Source: Metopolophium dirhodum | Lineage: Eukaryota; Arthropoda; Insecta; Hemiptera; Aphididae | Reading direction: 5' to 3' | Assembly (NCBI RefSeq): GCF_019925205.1 | Contig: NC_083560.1 | Coordinates: forward strand, 61,703,266-61,767,265 | DNA length: 64,000 nt | Part shown: in pieces, positions 12,303 through 27,369 of the stretch | How positions within the stretch are numbered: position 1 is the first letter of the stretch | Layout: each line of letters opens with the position of its first letter | Position numbers and translations under genes: made by a program | Notes under the pieces: generated by a model | Databases searched by the model: none | The model's input: only the letters and a program-made list of their open reading frames with translations | Told to the model about the DNA's origin: nothing

Positions 12303-15300
12303 CTATGCATTGTGTGCCACTTCAACGAAGTACGAACACTAACACGTACAACGGAATCGTATGCCCGTATCAGCTGTAGGTAGGTAGCAATAATAGTGTA
12401 CACGCCGCCGTGCTGGAAATATATAATAATTTACAAGTTTATACGGTCTCGTCGAGTTTCACGTACGTACGTTTTGCATACCTGCAATGCATTTTGCGTG
12501 TCTACGAATCGGGTGATACACGAAAAATGTCACAGTCTGTACGCGAACACCGTTCGTGAATTTATTATTTAAATGGTTTACCAGCTATACTATATTATAT
12601 AAGACCTATAGGTCCCATAACGGGTGTGGTCTTTCTTTTCCGTCCCATCGGCGCACTGCAGAACATATTTTATGCACACTGCGTCTATCGATTATCGAAT
12701 ATTATTATGATATTATCGTTATTCAAAACACAGTTCGAAAAACCATCCGTGTGCGCGTTATGTATATTATAATATTATAATGTTATCTGCGATGAAGTGC
12801 CTTTGTCAAACTGTATTTTGTGTATTTTTTTTTTTACTTAAAAAAGGTATATAATAGTCTCGTAACTGCGCTATCGTTCTCTGAGTTAGGTTCACCAGTG
12901 ATTCACCGTGAGAAAAGCGACTGTGTGTGTCGCGCTGCAACTTGTATTCGTTTCAAGATGGAGATAACGGAAAGCGGGTGGAGGCGGCGGCGTCGTTGTT
13001 ATACTATATAGTGATGATGGGAGACGGATTTAGACGGAATTCTGTAGGGCGAGGAGCACCTTTAAAACGCCGTTGCGAGTGAGCACGGAATTAAAAACGA
13101 GTGTTAAACTAACGAAAATAAATATTATACTATTTCTTTCCACCAGCGCCGCCCGCGAGTAAAACATTGACCTGTTCAGTGTTCGTTCTGCACCGCATCG
13201 CCAACGCCACCGCAGCAACCGCGTGTGACGAGTGGCGGTCGTAGGTTTATTCAAGTCGTCGTCTATTTTATTATTATATACATTGGCGTTCGAGATTTTC
13301 ACGTACTCGTTGAACATTACAACTCATCGGTGACTAAGTTGTCCGCGTGCAGACGGTTAATGTATAATATAACATTATGTGCGCACAGGATAATAAAAAC
13401 ATATTAAATAATATTAAACACACATCTTGTTATTTAAATACGGACAGCCTGGGGTGAAAAATGCAAACGATACGCCGTCGGGGTGGGCGAAAAATGGACT
13501 CCCGAAAATATTACATTATAAATCCTACAGCGCACCCGCATATATTAATTTAAAAAAAAAAAAAAACGAGAACAATAAATTTTAATATTATAATATTCTG
13601 CTGTTTTCATTTTTTAGGTCGCTGTCGTCGCCACCGTGGTCGTTGATCAAACTGTGAGAGATTTGTTCGTTTAATATAATAATTACTATCATGTCGTGTT
13701 ACCATTGCCACCCGGTCAGTATAGTATTATAATATTTAAACACACAGCTGTGGCGAAAGGTCTGTGGATTGGTTGGGGATGGGAACTCAAAAACATATCT
13801 CAGCGTAATAATATATTATATTTTTATAGATAAATAAATAATCATAGGTAACTTATAAAGTGTACACGTGGAAAATTATGGACATTTTAATATTATTGTT
13901 GTGTTTATTATAATACGTGGGCGGTTCGTTCACCTTTTTCCCCCTAATGACCTGGCAGTGTTCGAGATGGTAATATTACTAATTACGCGTATCATAATAT
14001 TACATAATGTATATCTATCTCGTCGTTCGTATAACTGCAAATGATAACGTCGTAATAGTGTTATTTTTTTTGTGTACCTATATAACATTATAGTATTATG
14101 TTTAAACCGTTACACGTTCGTCATCGAATAATATCATAGTAATAATTTGGAGTTTTCGTTTAGATAACACAAAATATGTTCCGTTTGTTTTTATTGTTAT
14201 TTATATTTTTCTTTTTTATCAACATTTTTTTAATAACTTATTGTTTTATCTTGAAAATATTTTCTGGTTTATTTATTAAATTTATAAAAACCGTTTAGCT
14301 TGTTCGGGTGAACTGTAAAAATACATTAGAAAGTTAGAAAACTCAGTAGAGTAGATAACGTTTTTATATTAATTCTATACGATAGTATTTTTGTAAAGGA
14401 TTTTTCGAGTTGATTACACAATACAAATCGGTATTAGTCAGCTTCATCAATATTTATTTATTTATTTATCTTTAATTCTCTCTATAATCTCTCTTTTTTT
14501 TCCTCTTTCATCCATTTAATCCTAACCGAGGGGAGGAGTTGTTCATCAGATGATGCTATTATTATATTATTTTAAGGGTAGCAATTCCATTGTCGTAGAA
14601 AATTTGTGTCAAAAAGGATTTGAATAAGGATCATACAAACGGAGGGATTTCGCAATACAACCTCTCTGTGTTTATTTGTTTAATATAATGTCATTATTTA
14701 TTTTAGGGAGTATTTTTTTTATCACTGTTCTAACAGTCTTCGTCTTTGTCATTTTTATTCTAATTTATGTAACGTAATACATTTTTACAGTAGGTAGGTA
14801 GGTACATTTCTGGAGAGAATTTCGACGAATACGAATATTTTGCATAATACAGGCAAATTGAATATTGCCAGTATGACAATGCGCGTTTCTGTGACAAAAA
14901 GAAACTCAGGGCCTCGGCAGTGTATCATAGTTACAGTATAAATGCTTGTAAACACGCGTTTAATTTTATGCGAAGAACTGAATAGACCTTAATGATTGCG
15001 TATTTAATTAAGCGTTGACACGTTTATTAACTGCGACGGCCACGAAGTGTAAGGCGACGACGGGACACGGTTTTACAGTAACATTGTTGTTTATTGTTTT
15101 TATTACTTAAACATAATATTTGGTTTACCCATAACCTAATTGGAAACATTTCTACAATTACATTGGAATTTAATACATGTAATACACCGCCCCGGGCATA
15201 ATGTTTTATTAGTATATTACATACGTATAGATATATTGTTATACAATGATAGTAGGTACGCAATCAATAATCAACAATGGAAATGTTGTGTGCATAGCAG

Positions 15301-17085
15301 TAAACGGTTGCCTGTCGTGTTGACGAAACGCTGCAGCCTGCAGCATTAATGACGAATAAAAGGGGGTGGGCCGAGGAGGGACGAAAAGAAAGAAGTTGTA
15401 GGTAAATAAATAAACAAAAATCCGTCAAAATCCATTCGTCAGTCGATTTATTATTCAACAGACGTTCGATTTATATATACGACACACACATACACGCACA
15501 TATAGTGTTTTCTGTTGGTCCGATGGTTTTGTTTTGTTTGGTCTCGACGGAGGCCTAACCGGCAGGTGGAGATCGCACTCCTTGTCGGATAAGTGAATTG
15601 TCCTGTTTCTTTGAACCATTTTTCCGAGCATGTTCAAGTGTACCTACAGGATCCGATGCGGTCATAGCCGTCGTGTATATATACAAAGTAATATACATAT
15701 TATACATAATATATATATAACAAGAAATTTAAAAAAAAAAAAAGTAAAAGAACCTTTTTCCGCGACTTTTGCAAGTTTAATCATTATTCGCCTACCGGTC
15801 AAGAAGCCCGTTGAAATGTACGTCAAATACACGCGTTAGTCTTTATCTCTCTCTTTTTTCTCTCTCACCCACTCTCTTTATATAAAATATAATATATCCA
15901 TATATACATATATATAAATATTTTCATATTTCATATTCTTATGTACAGGTACTCGCTATTAACCGTTCTGCAAAAACGTATACCCGACGCGCATGATGAT
16001 AAACCGCCTTGGAATGTAAATTTCTTCAGTAAAACAGTCGCAGAAATATTTTATTTATTTTTCTCAACAATTCTGTGCGCGACCGGATAAAAGCATGAAA
16101 CGCGACTACGTAGATATATTTACTCGTATACGCACATATAATATACAGCTACGTATTATATTACAGGGTATATGCTATGTACACATCCACATACACTCTC
16201 ATATACTATCATACATACATGCATATATAAGCGTATGTGTCGTGTGTGTGTATGTGGATATAAGAGACCATCATGACCACGGTTGGCGGCTCTCCTTAAC
16301 TTGGTTAATAGGTATCAAAAGAGGGACGCGATTGGACCGATCTCCGGGTACGATGGAGTTGACCTACTTTTGTTCAAAGACCGCGCGGCACACAGAACAA
16401 CGCTCAAACGAACGAATTTTTCTACGTTTATATAGATTTATTTATGATCTCAGACGGGTAATTGCTCGGCGACGTTTTGTTTTCGCCAATTACATATTGT
16501 TCTCCGGACAAATTGCTTTTGCTAGACATATTTTTGCAGCGAACGTTTCACAAAGCAATTCGTATATATATATGCGTAGGTAATTGTATACAGTATATAT
16601 TTTATATACATATATATATATAATATATATACAAACACACTCGGTGCTAAAACAACAAATCTTTTTCGGCTTTTGTCGTTTAGGGAGTTTTCGAATTACA
16701 CGCCCAGACGTCAGACGAATTCCTTCGAATAGTAATTTTTCTGAAAGCCCTCCGCTTAAACAGGAATACAAACAATATAACTTATAACGACAGCATAAGA
16801 AAACCTTTGCTTTCGCCGACTTTTGAATTTCAACAATATTCGTGGAGGACTTTGTTTTATAAGTATATGCAAAACTTAATGTCTTTATGTTTGTTATGTA
16901 ATTATCATAATTATAATTACAATAACAATATACTCGGAGACTAATCCTACAGTTCGCTGCAGCTATAAGAATATTTTTAATCCTATCTTGCGTGATGTAC
17001 CTATATTATATTATTATATAATATGTTTTCACTGTTCTTAGTTATTATTATAATTCGGTAATGTTAACGTATCCCGGAATGAAGC
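12303..17085. other. Non-coding DNA with a GC-richer patch at 12.88-13.25 kb
   Basis: The patch at 12880-13250 is rich in CpG and CGG/GTC triplets, and short frames on both strands run through it without domain or signal peptide. A T-rich 3' splice-site-like sequence ends at 13617 on the plus strand and is followed by about 50 GC-rich bases. The remainder is AT-rich with short TA repeats and a pyrimidine run near 15840. No gene can be supported. Confidence 0.45.
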
Positions 17086-18114
17086 TGTGTGTGTGTGTAT
17101 ATATATATATATATACATGTATAGTAGCTATTCAATTCACCCGAAAAAAGGTTTTAAATTAGTACGTAGGTAGCGAAAACATCGCACAAACTGCAGAAGA
17201 AAATAATATAAACGTATATAATATCCGTAAACGGTATAGGTTATACCATAGGTGTATATACCATGATATATATTATATATATATATATATTGAAAACGGT
17301 GCAGGGTACCGCGCGATGCCTGATGCCATTATACATGACCGTTGGTCGAAAAATGCATACATATATACGCACACGGACGGGCCAACCAGACGGGACTATG
17401 GTCCGCGAATAAATCGATTGTCGTCCGCATACGAGTGGAATGCTGCACGTCGTTTAAAGAGGAAAAAAAATTAAACGAAAAAAGAAAAAAATCTATATAT
17501 ATATATATATAATAAAAATAATAATAATACCTATATATGTACGCCGGGGCGACGGTGGCCCCCGTTATATTATATATATATATATATTATATTATATTAT
17601 TATATAGGTATATGTGTGTATAGAACAAGCGCTCGAAACCGAGGTAAAATTCAATTCGGTTTTGCGGACCCCGAACGGCAAGGCGGCCGGAGGGAACCCC
17701 GTATCGGGGCCATATACACACACACACACACACACACACATAAATATATATATATAACGACACACCGACGACGACAATACACACGGTTTGGCGTGGTCCC
17801 AAGTCTGCGCCGTACAGCTATATACCATTATAGTGCATAAGACACGAGCTGCGTTTCGGTCCTCGACGGCGGGGTCGTAATACGTATATTATATTGTAAT
17901 TGCGTTATATCCGCACCGGAGGCGCCGTCCAAGTCTGTTTGTCATAATATCATAATATATATATATATTTTTAATTTATTCCGTTTTCATTTATATCATA
18001 TACATGCATATAATATATGTAATATACACGTGTTATGTGTGCGTCGTGTTCAGCGGGTCGGGCGAAAAAAGCTCGTCTCGGTAACCGGCCAAAGTATATA
18101 TATATATATATATT
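17086..18114. repeat. Cluster of TG, CA and TA microsatellites
   Basis: Distinct runs are (TG)n-(TA)n at 17086-17116, (TA)n at 17494-17512, an imperfect TA/TAT run at 17565-17607, (CA)n at 17713-17741 and (TA)n at 18094-18114. CpG-rich unique sequence separates them. The open frames here on either strand are by-products of these dinucleotide repeats. Confidence 0.8.
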
Positions 18115-19615
18115 TTACTTGCACCCGCTATGATCAGCAGTTTAGATTTCGTGTGCACTCTGTACCTACTACGCTGCTGCTGCTGCAGATAATGCGCCCG
18201 TGGTATATACAGGTAATATCCATATTATTATTTTATAAGACCGCATATTATAGTCGTAACGATCGTCGTGCGACCGATAGAATTTTTTCGTTTCGTCGTA
18301 CTGCAGTGTCGTCGATAAATTGATGGAAAAACAACGTGCCGTGGTTCCATAATAATTGACTCGGCCGTACGAAAAGAAATGAATAGGTCTGGTGTGCCGC
18401 TGCTGTGCAATCAATCGCTCGGAAAGCGCCAAGAACCGGAGCGCGCGCATAATAATAATATAGGACGTGCAATAGACATTGTAGGCGGTGGGCATGGATC
18501 GCGTAAAAGACGAGCAAATTATAAAATAAAATACATTATGATTTAACGGTCGACCGGAAGAGTCTGTCCCGGTGCGGTGACAATATCGGTGGAAACGATC
18601 GAACAACGTAATAATGTTGTACGTCTTGTGGCGTATTGTGAGCGTCGGAGAAAAAAAAAACACGATGCACGCGATAAACGGCCGGCCGCGGTTGCATATT
18701 ATTACACTATTGCAGACACACACACACACACACATTGCACATATAACAATACACACACTGTTCGTAAACACACATACATATTATAAATAACTATTATACA
18801 TAAGAACGCAGCTAGAAGGATTTTATTGCGCTCACCCCGACCGTATAATAATATATTATATTATCGAGTGCATACGTGTTGCAGCGACTGCAGTTTCTCG
18901 CCGTGTGCATGGAAACGCCATGAAAATATGATTGGTGGCAAAGGGAGGGGTGGGGGGGGGGTGTGTGGCCCATAAAAAACCGTGTTTGTGCACGCACGTT
19001 TTAATAAGCGTACCGTGTTCTATATAGAAATACGCGCGCGTGAATGCTATGTGCATTATAAATATCACACGCTTTGCCGGAGAAAAACAAGAAACCAAAA
19101 CACGGCTTTCGTGTGCACGAGAGTCGTAGTCGGTACCGATATATTATTATACGTATTTATATGGGTAAGTAATATATATAATATATATATATATATATGA
19201 ATCGAATGTACGGCGATATTGCGAAATACTATGTGTGGAGCGCATATTATTATACCGGGTCACGGAACGATTATCGCCTTTACATTCCCCCGACGAGTAC
19301 CTATACGAGATACCCGTGCGCATGTGATGGATCTATACATTTCAATATAAAATTATGTATATTGTATATATATATATTGTGTATAGTGTAATATGTTATT
19401 AAAATATATTGTACTCCGTAAACTAGAGAGGTCAATGTCGCTCGCGTCTCTGGGTGAATGGGTTGTGGGGGTACGAGAGGCATTTTTTTTTTCGCGAAAC
19501 ATACCTACAGCGGTGGTAGGTATAGTATGACTGGGACGTCACACGCAAAAAACGCATGTGCAACTGGCGTGTATCGTACATATAAGTTGTACCTGCATTG
19601 CATTATACATTAGAT
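18115..19615. other. Non-coding DNA with short microsatellites
   Basis: Contains an (AC)n run at 18715-18734, a G-run near 18950 and a TA run at 19168-19199, within moderately CpG-rich sequence. A 200-codon minus-strand frame across 18169-18771 includes the dinucleotide repeat and has no protein-like segment. No gene is supported. Confidence 0.5.
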
Positions 19616-19619
19616 AATA

Positions 19620-20150
19620 TCGGTGTCCGACGGACCGGCGGGGAAGCGGCGTCATGAGGAGGGGTGTCAGAATAATATCAGAAAGCATAATAATATACAA
19701 TATATTATACTCTTCGGGTCTCGCCGCCGTATATATTATTATACTCGCACAGACTATTTATACGGTCATGGTATGGGCGATATCATCGGCGGCGGTGCGG
19801 CAGGGTCGGATGGGGAGGCGTGACCGGATCCGCGCAAACGGCCGCGGCGGAATCGCGGTTAATGCCGAGCATCGTTTGTGCGCGCGTTTCGCCGCAGAGT
19901 CGCAAATCCGCCCACCCGCCCGCCAGCCCACCCGTTTGTCGTAGCCACCGAGTTTTTATTTTTCTCCGACTCCTCTCCCTCGATCTCTCCCTCTCTCTCG
20001 CACACACTCTTTCCCCCCTCGGAAGTGCGTGCAAACGCCAAAGCGACCGCCGGGTGGACGGCAGCTGCATTATTATTAAATTCAGGGTACGTACGCGTCC
20101 GAGAGCTCCCCACCCCCGCGGCGACGAAACAACACACACGCACACACACG
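19620..20150. promoter_or_regulatory. CpG-rich island, possible promoter or 5' exon region
   Basis: A stretch of about 500 bases dense in CG, CGG and CCC motifs, including a CT-rich run near 19970-20000, in otherwise AT-rich DNA. Four overlapping frames of 90-140 codons run through it on both strands, as expected for GC-rich DNA lacking stops. A GGTACGTACG sequence near 20088 could serve as a plus-strand splice donor. The composition suggests a promoter or enhancer, but there is no direct evidence of transcription. Confidence 0.35.
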
Positions 20151-20159
20151 TACTAGCAG

Positions 20160-21295
20160 AAATGTATATTATAATATTATTTTGTTGTACCTATTCGAGC
20201 AATATAAACACAATATTATTATTATTGTTATCATAATGTGTATATACACAGAGTGCACCTATGGGAGTGTTTGGCCAAATCTCAAAGACCGAAACATGTT
20301 TAAAATACAATATATATACATGACGTGTATATAATTTATAGGTACCTACAGTATACAACAATAATAAAATATAGGTGTCACGTGTTTTGATCGGTTTTGT
20401 TGTGGACAAAAAAAATAAATAAATCCGTCTCACGCGGTTATTGGAATTCTTTTGCCCGACTATATACGAGCATAATAATATCATCCATCCCGTCGCCGTG
20501 GATCGTTTCCCGTGCATAATATTATAACATTTTCGAGACATCATACAATGCGGAATAGGTCTGACAATGGAAATATATATAACAATAATAATACCGCCAC
20601 AGTGGCACACACAGCGCAGTCACCATCGGGATGATAATAATAATATGTCGTTGGCATTAAAATATACAATACGCTATCGGGCATTATTTATATTTCGGTT
20701 GTTAAACGACGCCAGAAATCGGAATAATCGGGAAATGCGTGCAGAGTTTTACGACCGCGCCGGCCACGTCAGCTGCACCGAGTCGGACGACGGCGAGGGG
20801 GAACATTACAGTTCCGATGTTTTTTCCTCGGACGCCACTGCAGCGCAGTAAATTTGTCGAAAATGAAATATACTCTTCGAGCTTTTGGAAATCCCTCCGG
20901 TACAACAAACCAAAATGGATGGAACCGCGGGGGATATGGATTGGCGGGTAGGTGGGTGCAGGGTGTATAGCTTTGGATAAACGCACGACAGTCGACAACT
21001 AATAAACGACGGTCGGGCCATAGAATATGAAGTATACATTATAATGTGTACACATAATGCACTACGAGTTTATGCAATTTTACGACTATCGACAGGTGTT
21101 GCGCAATATAATGGAGAAAAAACGTTTCGTTGACTTATAAATTAACGCTGTTTTACGAGTGATCCTAAATTTATTTCACCATTACATAGATAACTCTATG
21201 TGATTTTGGGTTGACGAAACAGCTTATGATATTATTATGCTTTCTTGTTGATTTACGAAAGCCATATCGTGTATCAGTGTACACAGTACACACTA
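20160..21295. other. Non-coding DNA with a small CpG patch at 20.73-20.95 kb
   Basis: AT-rich sequence with one GC-richer patch. Three short frames overlap in the patch on both strands and none stands out. No splice context or domain is visible. Confidence 0.45.
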
Positions 21296-21296
21296 T

Positions 21297-21344
<48 letters not shown>
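21296..21344. repeat. (AC)n microsatellite
   Basis: A nearly perfect run of about 23 AC units, the cleanest CA repeat in the window. Confidence 0.95.
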
Positions 21345-21347
<3 letters not shown>

Positions 21348-23692
21348 ATAACGTAACGGGCACACATATTATACGAATTTAAAAAGAAAAACGATAGGGC
21401 CAAAGTGAATCGACCTTGTAGGTGCGTTTAATGTCGTCAACGCGTTGAAGTCGGTCAACCTCGAAATTGGTTATCGTAGGTGAGAGGAAAAAGTGAACAT
21501 TGAGGATTATAGGTAGTAATAATAATAATAGTCGTCCCGACGTGTAATATAATATTACAATAATAGAGTGTTTGATGAAAAACTGTTGGCGTTATATGGG
21601 ACATATAACATATACACCTACATATATTTTTATTTTTTTTTTATCAAACAACTATCCAATAATAATAAACATTTTAAAATTATATGTTAATGCTGGTCAA
21701 TAATTTATCGATCTGATTCAATAACAGACTAATTATTATAAATAGGTACACGTCGTAAAATGTGCGCACGGCACGGTGTTATGTAATATTATTGTAATAT
21801 CGTTATAGGTACGTATTACGAGTTGACGGTAAAGTTCTATATTTTATTTTGTTTTGTTTTTTTTTTTGTTTACCGACTTTCGCAAGGCATAATTTTCATG
21901 AAAACATCATGCCTGCTAGGAAAGTTTTCTTTTCGCTTCACGGTGGCGGCAGGAAGCGACGATGACAACGACGACGAGAGAGCGAGAAAAAAACATTCGA
22001 GATTACTACGGTTTTAAAACGGGATGAATAATGGTTTTTAATTGTTTTTTAATAGTTTGAGCGTCGCAAATGTTTTGTAAAAGCCGTTTGTTATTTATTT
22101 TTCGTCCCACTCGAGAATAATAATAATAATATGATGATGATGATGGTGATGATAATGATGATAATATATGAATGTAATGAATGAATATTACATCCATCAT
22201 CGTACCACGACACCATTATTATATTAATGTGTCTAACGTCATTTTTTAAAGTCGTCCATACGTTGTCAAGTAGATTTTGCATAGGCGTTTTTCAGAAAGG
22301 ATATTAGGTAGGTTTCGCCCTTCGAAACACGTCGTCGTCAATACGATGTTCGTTTTGTTTGGAAAAAAAAATAATATATTTATATTATTTTGTTCCACAA
22401 CGTTTTAATTATAATACTTTTTAAACATTCAGTCGTCAAGATGACGAAACGGCGTGTTACACCATGTTACGTTTACTACACACTCTGCATAATAATATTT
22501 CTTAAGAATTTTGATTGGTTTTAATTTAAACACATCGAATAAATTCTAATAAATATGTAAATATTAAAATGTTTTATTAATTTTTTTTTCCACTCTATAT
22601 ACCTACGCCCATGTTAATGACGTGTTTAGACGTATAAAAATTCCACAACGCAACCGTACGCATTGCAGTGTATTCAGTTATAGGTACAATAATTAAATTA
22701 TTTTAATTAACTGCCTACACGACGTAAATAAAATAGCGAGCTGGATGCATATACAGATTTTCAAGGGAAAACAAAATGCTAAATCAGTAAATCACTACAG
22801 AGAATACGCCTGCGGGAATACAATACAATTTCATGCGCGATTTGAAATAAAATATTGACAAAATTAGTTTAATTTTTATTTCTTGTCGACAGCGCAAAAA
22901 ACGAGTAGACAATCGAAAAGAATGTACCGAAGAATGCGGTTATTAAAACCTAATGGAATTTTACGGTTCACGACTTTTGCGGCGTTTATAAGCGTTTGTC
23001 CAAATTGATCTATAGAACTGCTGGCTCGCAAAAACTTCGGCAAGTTTGCTTCTTTTGACTGGTATTAGTTTTAAAACTTTCCGCCCAGAAATTCGAGAGG
23101 AGATTACCGCTTTTAGAAAACTGTCGTTTATCCAATAATTTCGTTATATTGGCGGAGCTTTAGCTGCGGATCGAGCCATGTATTTTTAAATAATGTGAAT
23201 ATAATATAAATAAATATACAGGATGCGCTACCCGAATATTGCGTTTGCTGCACGTTTTCCCTCGTCGAGTTTATGGAAAAACGGAAAATCACAGTATTGT
23301 GCCTCCTGTACACGCATGTCTTATACGCTGGGGCGTACGACGTCGTCGTTATCGTTCTTTGCTGAATACGTGTGAAACGACCAAAATAGTAGTAAGTAGT
23401 TGCTGCGAGCCGAAGTAATTTCCCGGTTTATTTTTTTCTCTCGTCTCTGTGGTTTTTTTTTTCTCAAGCCCTCCTCCAAACAGTTGAAACGTTCCGACGC
23501 GAAACAAAATCCGTCCAAGGCGCGCTGCTGTTGGACGTTTACCAAATGTTCGATCCCCTATGCGGTTATTTTTTTCACCGGTCCGAATTAACGCCCAAAC
23601 AAAAAGACTCTTCCTTTTGTGTGTACGACACCTTTACGAGCGAAATTAAATTTAGACCCGTCAATTATATTTATATATAATATAACATGTGC

Positions 23693-23728
<36 letters not shown>

Positions 23729-24500
23729 ATACACATATACACATTACACACTCTCACATATATTATTACACATATCGAGCATTGTTGTCCAATGCCAAGT
23801 AGGCGTTTGTACGGGAATATAAAACCTATATAGAAAATACCAGCCAAACACCAGCTGCAAGATTTTGCAGAGATGATTCTATTTTTCACAATCGCGTATT
23901 GTTATTATTATTATTTTTATTATTGTTCGGTATAATATGCGCGTATAGATACATGCACATAGGACGCGTTCTATATAAACGCATATTTTTATCGACGTCC
24001 CACTGCGTTGATCCATATTATATGTATTATTATTACCTACCTACTGTTTTCATACATTTTATTACTAGTATTATCAGCATTATTATTATTTTTTATCACA
24101 ATGTATACACAAATATGCATAAGTACGCATAAAACAATGGCGACATAAGCGCGTTAGCTGTATAAAAAAAAACTCAAGTGCGCTCTTCGAATTTAGATAA
24201 AAAATTAATATAATATGTATATAATAATATTATAATATTGGATATTATAGATATATAAACGCGTCATGTTTAAACGGGTCACATCAGAAGTTTAGGAACA
24301 GCTGACTTAATTCCCCCCTACCCGATTAGCACAGGTGTACACATGACTAGTACGAAATATTAAAACAGCTACATAATACGCGTCTTATATAATAATATCA
24401 CTCATCGTATCATATTTTTTACGGAAGAGATGGTTCTACCAAAGGTACTCTGCGTATCCATTGTGCATAAATTATAGACAGATATATTATAATATTATAT
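21345..24500. other. AT-rich non-coding DNA
   Basis: No supported gene. It holds a (TA)n-(CA)n compound repeat at 23692-23729 and trinucleotide ATG/AAT runs near 22115-22170. A moderately GC-rich patch near 23330-23560 carries short frames on both strands without features. Confidence 0.5.
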
Positions 24501-24890
24501 TATGGGAAATGATAACATTTTTTGAATTTCTTTAAGTGGTTGAATAATGAATATTTGACTATTAATATTTTATAAATATTTTATTCTTATGATAAAAAAA
24601 TATTGTACTATATGATTGCATAAAAATGTTGACTTAATATATTTATAAAGTTTCTGTAAAAGTGTTTTTTGAAAACATATGATTAAAATATCTTGTAAAT
24701 GTTTTTTATAAAAATAATTTCAAATATATGAACTTTTGGGCCAAAGAATATAAGTAAAATATTTCCTAATTATTTACGCAACTTTTTAGAATATTTTGAC
24801 GACAATAGGTATTATTTTCCTGAAAATATTTTTACCATAGTTGGGAAATATTTTTATGCTGTATGGGCTCTGTCCCAAATATTATATATT
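24500..24890. repeat. Probable AT-rich dispersed element remnant
   Basis: The stretch is built of recurrent AATATTTT, TAAAATATTT and GGGAAAT words and ends in a small GC-richer segment (GGGCTCTGTCCC). This pattern is typical of non-coding AT-rich transposon remnants in aphids. No clean terminal inverted repeat or target duplication could be defined, so the call rests on texture only. Confidence 0.3.
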
Positions 24891-27365
24891 TATACACGAT
24901 AATATGCAGTATGCAATATTATACATGTATTTTAAAACGTCGTGCCTGAACGTAATTTAATTTTAAGTATAGTTACGCGCTGTTACGCATAGGTACCTAG
25001 GTATCTTCTACAGTGGTATGCGTCGTGAGTCCTACAACTGGTGACGCATAATAAATCCGAGACATATTGTAATTCAACGTGACGAAGCGTGGTGATACGA
25101 TCGTCTCGCGCCGCAACGTCAATATTTTCCTAGATCGCATAAAAACCTCCGCCGATTAAAATGCCGCCGATACCGATTACCCGGCCGCGTGTATTATAGT
25201 CGTCGAGGTGTCGCCGACACGTAGTAAAATAAATTGAAAAATCCTCGTGAACATAATATAATAATATAAGCACCTAATATATTATAATGGTAATAATAAT
25301 ATGCACGATAAACGTCTATAATAATACCACGATAAATGTATTTTTTTTAGTATTATGTTTATTCTGCAACATCACAAATTACACTCATAAACTTCATGAT
25401 CGGTTTATTATTATATCAAATTAATATCATGTTTACTTGATTGAAATACACCGTTCTCCCAATTAGTTGTATCTATACAAAAAAAAAAAAAAAAATGGAA
25501 AAACGACTGCACAATAAAGATAGAGACAAAAACAATTATATTTATATAATATAATATAAACAATACTATTTCATGAAATTGAATAAAAACAATTAAATTG
25601 AATCTCAAATAAACTTATAACTGCATTTTTTTTTTTGTAAAAAATAATATTATATAGTTTAGTACTTGGGTCCAACACATCAGCTGTACCTATACCGATA
25701 TAGCTGTTTTAACAGACAGTTAAATATTATCATCATAATATATATCTTAATAATATTATTTCTCCATTATAATATAATATAATTAATATTTAATGCAAAC
25801 ACTGATTATAGACAGATACCTAAAACGACTGTTTTGAATTCGTAATACTCTTCGTGGGACAACCTGTTTGGCAGAATATTGGCTGTATACAACCTAATAT
25901 AATATTATACGAACGCTTCGTTGTACGATCAAGACGCATCCGTGCACACATTACACCGCTATTATTACTCATTACTAATCATATGTACTTACAGTAGTAC
26001 TACAGCAAAGGTAATAACATTTCGGTGCGTTTACCTAGGTACGTACCTACATTGATATACCTAGTGATATAACAATATTGTTATACTACATCAAAATTGT
26101 GAGCGCAAGTGTACGCGTAACAATCGTCCGATGATCAGAATCAAACTCGACGATCGCGATCAGTTATACAGAACACGATTTTTTCACGCATTCGGACGAC
26201 GACATTCACCAAACGTATATAGGTACAATTATTATTGCAGAATGCATTCCGAATGCGGATATATAATAATATGTATAGTATAATATCCACGTTCGGACCG
26301 AGTTCAATCATCGCGGATAGGAAATCGGTACACGCAAGATACCTTGTTCGCTGAATATATTTTAGGTAGGTACATAAGAATCATATACCTGGCTGCGCAC
26401 GAGCAATTCGAAGATATCGCGCTTCAACCCGACCAGCTGCAGTTATATAACCGTATGCGAGGGGCCACATCATAAACGACGATTAATAATAAATCGGCAC
26501 GAAGAGCCGCAATAATAATTTAACTATTAAAAAGCTAATTTAAAAAAAAAAATAATAATAATAATAAATACAGTAATAATAATAAATTGTCATTATATAT
26601 ACCCACGCCGCGGCTGTATAATGCGTACTGCGGATCAAAACCCAATTAGAGTGCGCACATTATACTATTTTATGCATTATGGAAATAATTATGACGGGAC
26701 AGTTTTTAAAACTAGCTCGAGCACACACCATGGTTATAATAATGCATACGCGCGCTGTGTGTGCATTACGCTATATATTATATTATTATTATTAACGCGG
26801 TCGCAAATGCCGCAGCCAAACCGATAAATCGTCCGAAACGGGTCTCGGCGATATATAATACACGCGGCAGTATATCATTGCGGCGTACGCACAAAAAATT
26901 GATATCGAAAATAATATTATAATCATAATATATATTATATATCTGTATTAAATATTACACTATATGTACCTCCACCGGTGCATCGCGGTCGCTACGTAGT
27001 TTCAGTTGTTGTACTACTATCGTATAACATACCTCCTCCTATATACATAATATTATTATACTGTTGTAACTCGTAATACACAAGTCGACTCCGTCTCGAG
27101 TCGAAAACGGGTTGTGCGCACTCGCGGTGTACACGGAATGATATTACACGTCGCATGTATTATAATTTATAATATATCGTAAAATTATTACGTCGACCGT
27201 GTAGTTGTTGTACCACACGGGAAAAAAATCACGTGCGTTATATAATGCGGTGTAATGATATTCGATGGTAACAAAAAAAAAAAAATAAAAAAAAAAATAA
27301 CAATAATGATAGATGGACGTAAATATACGAAATAATATTATAATAATATTATAACGCCACGTTGA
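24891..27365. other. AT-rich non-coding DNA
   Basis: A CpG-richer segment lies at about 25015-25220, and the rest is AT-rich with AAT runs near 26550. Short frames have no protein-like properties. Nothing further can be supported. Confidence 0.5.
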
Positions 27366-27369
27366 CGAT

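Noticed and set aside
13600..13730. Splice-acceptor-like site at 13617 followed by a GC-rich segment with a short MSCYHCHP frame
   Set aside because: The frame is very short and the following donor (GTCAGT) is weak, so no exon is claimed.
16095..16583. 162-codon plus-strand frame
   Set aside because: It contains CA/TA-rich low-complexity sequence (alternating His-Ile, Val-Cys) and has no recognisable feature.
18169..18771. 200-codon minus-strand frame
   Set aside because: It runs through a CA repeat and a GCA triplet run; composition is irregular and no motif is present.
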